5,759 nucleotides of DNA, taken from contig DMMK01000305.1 of assembly GCA_003453085.1 (NCBI GenBank), forward strand, positions 1 through 5,759, given 5' to 3'. How positions within the stretch are numbered: the first letter of the stretch is position 1; the number at the start of each line of letters is the position of its first letter. The position numbers and the translations under genes are program-made. The DNA is from Verrucomicrobiales bacterium (lineage in GTDB: Bacteria; Verrucomicrobiota; Verrucomicrobiia; Verrucomicrobiales; Verrucomicrobiaceae). Positions 1 to 5,571 of this stretch are shown here, in pieces. The notes beneath the pieces are model-generated. The model worked only from the letters and a program-made list of their open reading frames with translations. It was not told the DNA's origin and searched no databases.

Positions 1-2
1 AG

Positions 3-395
3 CCGCAGCCGGTCGGCACGGCGCAACGCATCATCAGCCACAGCGCCGAAGATGTGCTGGATGCCCTGCTTTTCAAAGACGAAGCCGAACTGCCTGAAGG
101 TGGCATCGAAGGCGATGAAGCCTTCCAAGCCGCCTTTGCTCAAAAGGCCCCGCGCAGCGCCGATGGCCGCAGCCTGAAGGACTTCCAACTTCTCAATCGC
201 CTGTTCAAATACCGCTGCAGCTACATGATCCACAGCCGCACCTTCACCCAGATGCAGCCCCATTTAAAACAGGCCGTGCTGACCCGGCTGGAGACAATCT
301 TAAAAGGCGAAGACACCAGCGAGCGCTACGACTACCTCGGTGAATCCGAACGGAAACATATCCGCACGATCTTGGCAGAGACAGTGAAGAAGTGA
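3..395 (+). CDS. C-terminal part of a conserved hypothetical protein (5' end outside the window)
   Basis: The reading frame is open to the left edge; the first complete codon is at base 3 and the TGA stop is at 393-395, giving 130 residues. A GTG at 54 could be taken as a start, but the frame continues upstream without a stop and the preceding residues (PQPVGTAQRIISHSAEDV) look like normal coding sequence, so the gene most likely begins outside the window. The C-terminal half contains a block reading GRSLKDFQLLNRLFKYRCSY, followed by MIHSRTF and, near the end, ERKHIRTILAET. From memory, similar blocks (SLRxFDLxxRLFKYxxSYMIYSxxFDALP, then AIxxILxxTK) end large hypothetical proteins of Planctomycetes and Verrucomicrobia; that family link is recall, not a search. 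No catalytic motif, membrane segment or metal-binding motif is visible in this portion, and I assign no function. The gene converges on the minus-strand gene at 617-997, with the inverted repeat between them. Confidence 0.8.
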   Translation, partial: PQPVGTAQRIISHSAEDVLDALLFKDEAELPEGGIEGDEAFQAAFAQKAPRSADGRSLKDFQLLNRLFKYRCSYMIHSRTFTQMQPHLKQAVLTRLETILKGEDTSERYDYLGESERKHIRTILAETVKK

Positions 396-415
396 TACCC
401 GCCACTGCGAGCGGC

Positions 416-523
416 CCGATAAAGTACTCCCGAGCTTCAGCTCGTAACAGCACCGCCTTTCCCTTCCTGGTCGTATGGCCTATCCAAGTCTCTGCGAGCT
501 AAAGCTCGGGAGTACTTTATCGG
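416..523. repeat. REPIN-like / mini-MITE inverted repeat between convergent genes
   Basis: The left arm (416-444) and right arm (495-523) are reverse complements over 29 nt with one mismatch (C438 against A501), separated by a 50-nt spacer. Each arm contains its own palindrome of form CGAGCT-NN-AGCTCG (431-444 with TC in the centre; 495-508 with AA) next to a GGGAGTACTTTATCGG segment or its complement. Two hairpin-forming units in opposite orientation about 50 nt apart, totalling about 108 bp, is the architecture described for REPINs, which are mobilised by RAYT transposases of the IS200/IS605 superfamily. A GGAG tetranucleotide abuts the palindrome, but on its 3' side when read outward, whereas described REPs carry GTAG or GGAG on the 5' side, so the class is uncertain. 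The element has no coding capacity. It could act as a bidirectional transcription barrier between the convergent genes, but no T-run follows it on either strand, so a classical intrinsic terminator is unlikely. The inverted repeat is directly visible; the REPIN label is inference. Confidence 0.75.
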
Positions 524-616
524 CGTATCACGTCTTGCTGCATGTGAATGAATAAAGCCCGCCATCGAAGCTTTTAGCCTCTTCTTTCATGAACTGATCA
601 AGGCCTCAGTGGGGAG

Positions 617-997
617 TCAAATCATTCGCAGCATAGCCGGGATTAAAAGACAGGCCAAAGCTCCAAAGTAACCGAAGCAGGCCGTCTTTGCCCTCTTCTG
701 CGCTATGGATGCATTGGGCGTTTTAGCGAGACAAATGCCCATGATTCCCATCACAACGGGCGCGATGAAAACGAGGAAAGCGGCGCCCAGCGAGGCGAGC
801 GCTGACCACTTCCAAAACAGCGAAGTCATGACCAACATCAACCATCCGCCCCAGCAAAAGAAAATGAGAAAAAGCTGGGCCAAAAAAGCATCGGAGGCTC
901 CCTGGCTGCGAAGCTTTCGACAAAGCAGTGCATATCCGCACACCCCCGCCATCGGCACGAGGAGATGAATGAACAAGGCTGTTAAAATTTCGGTCAT
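617..997 (-). CDS. Small four-helix integral membrane protein of unknown function
   Basis: A 126-residue protein with an ATG start at 997-995 and a TGA stop at 617-619. The frame is closed by a TGA six codons upstream of the ATG, so no earlier start is possible. A purine-rich GGGGAAGGA lies directly against the ATG, unusually close for a Shine-Dalgarno; a GGAG about 18 nt upstream is another weak candidate. Four hydrophobic segments are apparent at about residues 5-25, 38-60, 65-90 and 105-122. The two loops rich in positive charge (CRKLRSQ near 26-32 and AQKRAK near 99-104) would both be cytoplasmic by the positive-inside rule, placing both termini outside the cytoplasm. I recognise no family motif, conserved acidic or histidine cluster, or signal peptidase site. 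It lies 68 bp downstream of rapA on the same strand and could be transcribed from it. Its base composition looks less GC-rich than the neighbours, hinting at accessory origin. Coding status is supported by the membrane-like hydropathy pattern; overlapping plus-strand frames lack any such pattern. Confidence 0.7.
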   Translation of the reverse strand: MTEILTALFIHLLVPMAGVCGYALLCRKLRSQGASDAFLAQLFLIFFCWGGWLMLVMTSLFWKWSALASLGAAFLVFIAPVVMGIMGICLAKTPNASIAQKRAKTACFGYFGALACLLIPAMLRMI

Positions 998-1065
998 TCC
1001 TTCCCCACACTCTCACTCCAAAAGGAGATTGGCAAGGTGGGCAAGGATGGAAACTATTCCGGCAC

Positions 1066-3795
1066 TCACGTACTCTGCAGCACCAGCCTCAGCGAATCCA
1101 GACGGGGGCGGGCGGAGGCGATGGCTTCTTCCAGGGCGGTCATCTGGGTTTTCGCGGCTTCGATTTCCTCGGGGCGCACGTGGTCGTTGATCTGGCGCAG
1201 GTCTTCCAGGCGATCCACTTCTGCCTGGAGCTGGGCCTTCATGGTCTCGGTCGCCTCGGCGATGAGCTTGGCCATTTCGGCCTCGGCCAGCTTGCGTGAC
1301 TTGCCCAGCATGGCGGGGAAGATTTTGCGTTTGATGCCGGCGTTTTCCAGCAGGCGCGTCGGGCTGCCTTTTTCGATCTTCGCATGCATGTAGCCCGCGT
1401 CTTCACCCCGGTCTTTGTTGGTGTGATCCACCACGATGCGGATGGGCACGGCGGCCAGGAAACGGTCCACATGTAAAGCCGTGGGGGCGATGCATTCGAC
1501 GACGAAATGAGTCTCCAAAATCAGGCCTTCACTGCCAGCGCTGCGCCAGAGGCCAAAGCTGCTGTTGCCACTTTCGCTGCCTAACAAAAGATCCAACGCG
1601 CCGCGGACCATCGGGTGATCCTGGGTGAGGAAGGCCATGTTTTCACGGGACAGGGCGCGGGTGCGGTCAAAGCTGGCCAGCAGACCTTCATCCGGCAGGG
1701 CAGGAAATTTGTCGGTGGTGAGGTGGGCCGGCATCAGCACGTAGCTGCGGTTGCCATGCTCCTCCACATGCAGACCGAAGTGGTCCACAAGACGGATGAA
1801 AAACTCTTCAAATTCGGTGTCCGCATCTTGGGCGCGAATGGCTTCGATAACGGCCTCGGCACGCTCAGGCTTGCAGGAGTTCAGCTCCAGCAGACGGTCA
1901 TGGCCCTTCTCGAGTTTGGCCGTCACCAGCTTGCGCTGTTCTTGAGATTTTTTGATGAAGGCCTTCAGCGGGGCTGCCTTCATGGAGGCTAGCAGCGGAG
2001 CCAGTTCCTCGCGCAGGGACTCGACGATTTCCGTCGCGCCATGCAGGTTTTTCTCAAAGGCATTCAGCCCTTCATGATACCAGCGGGCCAGCACTTCTTC
2101 GCCACTGGCCTTGATGTAAGGCACGTGGATGTGGATGGTCGTTGTTTGGCCAATGCGGTCGAGACGACCGATGCGCTGCTCCAGAAGTTCCGGATCTTCC
2201 GGCAGGTCAAAAAGCACCAGGTGATGCGCGAACTGGAAGTTGCGCCCCTCACTGCCGATCTCCGAACACAGCAGAATGCGGGCACCGTCTTCTTCGGCAA
2301 AATAGGCAGCCTGGCGGTCGCGCTGCATCAGCGTGAGACCTTCATGGAAGAGGGCGGCATTGACGTTGATCTCATGCAGCAGTTTCTCATGCACCTGCTC
2401 GGCCAGCTTGCGCGTGCGGCAGATCAGCAGAACTTTTTCTTCGCCCAGTTCCTTCAGCAGCTTGGCCAGCCACTTGACCTTGGCTTCCAAAGGCTCGTCC
2501 CCACCGGCCAGCGGCACCAGTTTGGCCTCACGCTCTGGGAAACCGGTGAGGGCGGCGCGGGTGTTGCGGAACATGACGCGGCCCGTGCCGAATTCATCGA
2601 GCAGGGAGGAGATCAGTTTTTCGCGGGCATCTTCAGCGCCTTTTTTCAGGGCGGTGAGTTGCTCCTTCAGGTGTGGCGACTTCCTAACAAAAAGTTTTTC
2701 ATCCGCCGCTGTCAGGTTCTTGCCGGAGGCCAGACGATCCATGGCCTTGGCCACTTCTTCGTAGTGACCGGACTCGGCGAGGAATTGCTCCAGGTCTGCG
2801 TAGCGATTCGAGTCGAGCAAACGCAGGCGAGCGAAGTGCCCTTCAGGCCCGAGCTGCTGCGGCGTCGCGGTGAGGAGCAGGAGCCCCGGGATCTTCGACG
2901 TGAGATTTTCCACCAGCGAGTAGGACGGGCTGACCTCCTGCGCACTCCATTCCAGATGGTGCGCTTCATCCACCACCAGCAGGTCCCAGCCCGCCTCGGC
3001 GGCCTGAGCGGCCCGGCTTGCGGAATTCGCCAGGAAGCTGGTGCTGCAAAGGATGAGCTGGCTTTCCAGGAAGGGATTGATGCCTTCTTCCTCGGTCTCC
3101 AGCACATCGCAGCGGTCTTCGTCGTAAATGGAGAAAGTCAGGTGAAAGCGGCGATAGAGCTCGACAAACCACTGATGCACCAGCGGCTCAGGCACCAGGA
3201 TAAGGATGCGCTCAGCCCGCCCTGTAAGATGCAGGCGATGCAGGATGAGGCTGGCCTCGATCGTCTTGCCCAGGCCCACTTCATCTGCCAGCAGCACGCG
3301 CGGCACCAGGCGGCCGGCCACTTCATTGGCGATGTACATCTGGTGCGGCAACAGGTCCACACGGCCCCCGCAGAAACCGCGAACGGTGGACTGGCGCATG
3401 GCGGCGCGGCGTTTCAGGGCCTCGATGCGCAGGTCGAAATTTCGCAGCTCGTCGATCTGCCCAGCCATGAGGCGATCCTCAGGCTTGCTGAAACTGATGG
3501 TGTCGGAAAGCTCGGCCTCGCTCACTTCGCGGTCGGTGCCGATGTAAAAGAGCATGCCCTTGCGGTCTTCCACCGACTCCACTTCCAGCGTTTTGCCGTC
3601 GTGGGTTTTGATGGTGTCACCAGCCATGAAGTGCACACGGCGGAGAGGGGCGGTCTTGATGGCGTACTGGCGATGCCCGCCTGCAGCCGGGAAAAAGATC
3701 TCCACCCGGCCGAATTCGGCCTTCATCACCACACCGAGTCCGAGTTCAGGTTCGCTATCGCTGACCCAGCGTTGTCCAGGGAGAGGTTGTTCCAT
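1066..3795 (-). CDS. rapA: RNA polymerase-associated ATPase RapA (SNF2/helicase superfamily 2)
   Basis: RapA is a Swi2/Snf2-type ATPase that binds RNA polymerase and promotes its recycling after transcription. The 909-residue product aligns by eye with E. coli RapA from end to end. The N-terminal Tudor-like region (1-110) has GQRWVSDSEPELGLG at 7-21 and the second half FMAGDTIKTHDG at 56-67, followed by FSKPEDRLMAGQID at 102-115. RecA-like lobe 1 has LLPHQ at 148-152, Walker A DEVGLGKT at 171-178, Walker B DEAH at 276-279 and motif III TAT at 309-311. Lobe 2 has VLLICRTR at 455-462, FHEG at 483-486, SEIGSEGRNFQF at 511-522 and the arginine-finger motif QRIGRLDRIGQ at 540-550. The RapA-specific C-terminal region (about 580-909) ends with a charged, probably coiled-coil segment and RLDSLRLVL. 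All ATPase motifs are intact. It is about 60 residues shorter than the 968-residue E. coli protein; much of the loss lies between FPERE (419-423) and the start of lobe 2. The ATG at 3795 fits the family N-terminus, but no Shine-Dalgarno precedes it. It is divergent from metG. Confidence 0.97.
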   Translation of the reverse strand: MEQPLPGQRWVSDSEPELGLGVVMKAEFGRVEIFFPAAGGHRQYAIKTAPLRRVHFMAGDTIKTHDGKTLEVESVEDRKGMLFYIGTDREVSEAELSDTISFSKPEDRLMAGQIDELRNFDLRIEALKRRAAMRQSTVRGFCGGRVDLLPHQMYIANEVAGRLVPRVLLADEVGLGKTIEASLILHRLHLTGRAERILILVPEPLVHQWFVELYRRFHLTFSIYDEDRCDVLETEEEGINPFLESQLILCSTSFLANSASRAAQAAEAGWDLLVVDEAHHLEWSAQEVSPSYSLVENLTSKIPGLLLLTATPQQLGPEGHFARLRLLDSNRYADLEQFLAESGHYEEVAKAMDRLASGKNLTAADEKLFVRKSPHLKEQLTALKKGAEDAREKLISSLLDEFGTGRVMFRNTRAALTGFPEREAKLVPLAGGDEPLEAKVKWLAKLLKELGEEKVLLICRTRKLAEQVHEKLLHEINVNAALFHEGLTLMQRDRQAAYFAEEDGARILLCSEIGSEGRNFQFAHHLVLFDLPEDPELLEQRIGRLDRIGQTTTIHIHVPYIKASGEEVLARWYHEGLNAFEKNLHGATEIVESLREELAPLLASMKAAPLKAFIKKSQEQRKLVTAKLEKGHDRLLELNSCKPERAEAVIEAIRAQDADTEFEEFFIRLVDHFGLHVEEHGNRSYVLMPAHLTTDKFPALPDEGLLASFDRTRALSRENMAFLTQDHPMVRGALDLLLGSESGNSSFGLWRSAGSEGLILETHFVVECIAPTALHVDRFLAAVPIRIVVDHTNKDRGEDAGYMHAKIEKGSPTRLLENAGIKRKIFPAMLGKSRKLAEAEMAKLIAEATETMKAQLQAEVDRLEDLRQINDHVRPEEIEAAKTQMTALEEAIASARPRLDSLRLVLQST

Positions 3796-3800
3796 TGAAT

Positions 3801-3815
3801 AAAGAAAAAAGGGGG
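3801..3815 (-). promoter_or_regulatory. Pyrimidine tract in place of a Shine-Dalgarno before rapA
   Basis: Read on the minus strand, 15 consecutive pyrimidines (five C, six T, C, three T) end 5 nt before the rapA ATG. No GGAG- or AGGA-like sequence lies at ribosome-binding distance. Such tracts can be bound by ribosomal protein S1, so this may be the initiation determinant. The tract is visible; its role is inference. Confidence 0.4.
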
Positions 3816-3820
3816 CCGCG

Positions 3821-3848
3821 ATGGTAGGGGCTGTGCGACGGAGTGCAA
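3821..3848 (-). promoter_or_regulatory. Candidate sigma70-type promoter for rapA
   Basis: On the minus strand, TTGCAC (3848-3843) and TACCAT (3826-3821) are separated by 16 bp. They match TTGACA at 3 of 6 positions and TATAAT at 4 of 6. A start of transcription about 7 nt downstream of the -10 box would give a leader of roughly 20 nt containing the pyrimidine tract, an ordinary length. It is the best-looking promoter in the divergent spacer, but boxes of this quality arise by chance. Confidence 0.35.
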
Positions 3849-3946
3849 GGGGTTTACGATTTCACGCGAACTGCGTGTGACAGGAAGATCGGTTCTGGCC
3901 TCACACCCTCGCTTGCCCTCCGATGTGTCTGGGCTTAACACTGAGA

Positions 3947-3959
3947 TTCTCTTTTTTCC
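3947..3959 (+). promoter_or_regulatory. Pyrimidine tract in place of a Shine-Dalgarno before metG
   Basis: Thirteen consecutive pyrimidines (TTCTCTTTTTTCC) end 4 nt before the GTG start at 3964, and no purine-rich Shine-Dalgarno is present. The octamer CTTTTTTC also occurs in the tract upstream of rapA. Its position supports the GTG at 3964 as the start of metG. A role in S1-dependent initiation is inference. Confidence 0.4.
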
Positions 3960-3963
3960 GACC

Positions 3964-5535
3964 GTGAAGCCTTACTACATCACCACCGCCATTGATTACA
4001 CCAACGCACCGCCGCACATCGGCCATGCTTATGAAAAGGTGCTGGCGGATGTCATGGCCCGCTTTCAGCGGCAGAACGGTCGCGAGGTGTACTTTCTCAC
4101 CGGGGTGGACCAGCACGGCCAGAAGGTGCAAAAGAGCGCCGAAAAAGCCGGACTTTCCCCTCAGGATTTCGTGGACGGCATCACTCAGCATTTCACGGCC
4201 CTCTGGGACAAACTGAACGTGCGCTATGACGGATGGGCCGCCACTACGGATCCCGTACACAAGCGTGTGGTGCAGGCCATGCTGCAAAAGCTGCACGATG
4301 AAGGCCAGCTCTACAAACAAGGTTATACCGGCTTTTACAGCCTGCGTCAGGAGCAGTTCCTGACCGACAAGGAACGCGGCCCCGATGGCAAATTCGGCGA
4401 GGAGTGGGGCGAAGTGCAGGAGCTGGAAGAGGAGAACTGGTACTTCCGCCTCAGTGAGCACGTGGAGTGGCTGAAAGGCTACATCAAGAGCCACCCTGAT
4501 TTCATCTTCCCGGCGCACCGCGCCAACGATGTGCTGAATGCCCTGGAGGGCACCCCGCAGGATCTCTGCATCAGCCGCCCCATCGAGCGACTGAGCTGGG
4601 GCATCCCCCTGCCCTTCGACGAGCGTTTTGTGAACTACGTCTGGTTCGATGCTCTCACCAACTACATCAGCTTCGCCGGTTACATGGCGGACGAGTGTGG
4701 CAACCAGGGCCTGCCGGATTTCAGCACGCTGTGGCCTTCGGAAGCCCACGTCATCGGCAAGGACATCCTGGTTCCGGCGCACGCCGTTTACTGGCCCATC
4801 ATGCTGCACGCCCTCGGTTTCAGCGATGAGCAGATCCCGCGCCTCATCGTCCACGGCTGGTGGAATGTGAAGGGATCCAAGATGAGCAAGAGCCTGGGCA
4901 ATGTGATTGACCCGAATGTGCTCGCGGGCACCTTCACGCCAGATGGTCTGCGCTACTACCTGATGCGCGACATCTCCACCGGCTATGACAGCGACTTCAG
5001 CGATGAGCGCATCATCATGTCGTACAACAAGGAGCTCGCCGGCGGTCTGGGCAACTTGCTGAACCGCAGCATCAACATGGCGCAGAAGTACCGCAACGGC
5101 GTGCTGTCCCCAGGCAGCTATGACGATGCGGAAAATGCCGCGCTGCGTCAGGTGGTGGAGCAGGCCACACCGGAGTACGTCAAGCAGATGGAGGGTTGGG
5201 TCATGGACGACGGCATCGCCGCCGCGTGGAAGATCGTCTCCGCCGCGAATGCGTATGTGGACAGCACCAAGCCTTTCTCCCTGGCCAAGGACCCCGCGAA
5301 TGCCGCCCGTCTGGACAGCGTGCTTTATCATCTGGCTGAGGCCTGGGTGCATGTGAGCGTGCTGCTGAACCCCATCATGCCAGATGCCATGGCTGCTGCT
5401 CGCGCCCAGATCGGCTGGCAGATGCCGGAAGGCTTCCAGTTCAGCGACCTGAAGTGGGGCATGCTCAAGGAAGGGCACCAGCTCGGCACGCCTGTGCCGC
5501 TCTTCCCACGTCTGGAAACCCCGGCGGCTGAGTAA
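3964..5535 (+). CDS. metG: Methionine--tRNA ligase (MetRS), short zinc-less form
   Basis: A class I aminoacyl-tRNA synthetase that charges tRNA-Met and initiator tRNA with methionine in the cytoplasm. The GTG at 3964 is chosen because the product then begins (V/M)KPYYITTAIDYTNAPPHIGH, the canonical MetRS N-terminus; the frame is open back to a GTG at 3877, but those 29 extra residues do not resemble the family. With this start the protein has 523 residues. Visible landmarks are the HIGH motif at 18-21, TGVDQHG at 46-52 (usually TGTDEHG), LSWGIP at 210-215, WFDALTNYIS at 227-236, and the KMSKS loop at 306-310. The anticodon-binding helical domain fills about 350-523, with NLLNRS at 364-369 and a terminal PLFPRLE typical of the end of the catalytic chain. 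The connective-peptide region around 120-160 (YTGFYSLRQEQFL to ENWYFRL) lacks the Cys-X2-Cys zinc knuckle of many homologues. There is no C-terminal Trbp111-like tRNA-binding domain, so this is a minimal form. It is divergent from rapA. Confidence 0.97.
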   Translation: MKPYYITTAIDYTNAPPHIGHAYEKVLADVMARFQRQNGREVYFLTGVDQHGQKVQKSAEKAGLSPQDFVDGITQHFTALWDKLNVRYDGWAATTDPVHKRVVQAMLQKLHDEGQLYKQGYTGFYSLRQEQFLTDKERGPDGKFGEEWGEVQELEEENWYFRLSEHVEWLKGYIKSHPDFIFPAHRANDVLNALEGTPQDLCISRPIERLSWGIPLPFDERFVNYVWFDALTNYISFAGYMADECGNQGLPDFSTLWPSEAHVIGKDILVPAHAVYWPIMLHALGFSDEQIPRLIVHGWWNVKGSKMSKSLGNVIDPNVLAGTFTPDGLRYYLMRDISTGYDSDFSDERIIMSYNKELAGGLGNLLNRSINMAQKYRNGVLSPGSYDDAENAALRQVVEQATPEYVKQMEGWVMDDGIAAAWKIVSAANAYVDSTKPFSLAKDPANAARLDSVLYHLAEAWVHVSVLLNPIMPDAMAAARAQIGWQMPEGFQFSDLKWGMLKEGHQLGTPVPLFPRLETPAAE

Positions 5536-5571
5536 CCCTTACGCCGCAGGGCGTCTCTGCGCCTTCCCCTC

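Noticed and set aside
54..395. Independent 113-residue gene starting at the GTG at 54
   Set aside because: The frame is open through to the left edge and the upstream residues look coding, so the GTG is probably internal.
1016..1027. CTCC-AAAA-GGAG palindrome as a rapA terminator
   Set aside because: The stem is only 4 bp and no T-run follows on the minus strand, so it is too weak to call.
705..1393. Overlapping plus-strand open frames opposite the membrane-protein gene and the 3' end of rapA
   Set aside because: They are low-complexity Arg/Ser/Ala-rich translations with no motif, and they overlap better-supported minus-strand genes.
2041..3798. 585-codon open frame on the plus strand, antisense to rapA
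   Set aside because: It is in exact codon register with rapA, so antisense stops would need the rare sense codons TTA, CTA or TCA. Its length follows from GC-rich codon choice, and the translation resembles no protein, while rapA matches its family throughout.
3853..3881. TTTACG (3853-3858), 17 bp, TGTGAC (3876-3881) as a metG promoter
   Set aside because: The -10 box matches only 3 of 6 consensus positions and overlaps the dyad, so it is not distinguishable from chance.
3877..3963. 29-residue N-terminal extension of MetRS from the GTG at 3877
   Set aside because: The extension has no MetRS homology, while the GTG at 3964 gives the canonical (M)KPYYITTAIDY start and lies just after the pyrimidine tract.
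3901..5478. 525-codon open frame on the minus strand, antisense to metG
   Set aside because: The same register effect applies, opposite an unmistakable methionyl-tRNA synthetase. The predicted sequence is histidine- and valine-rich shadow translation.
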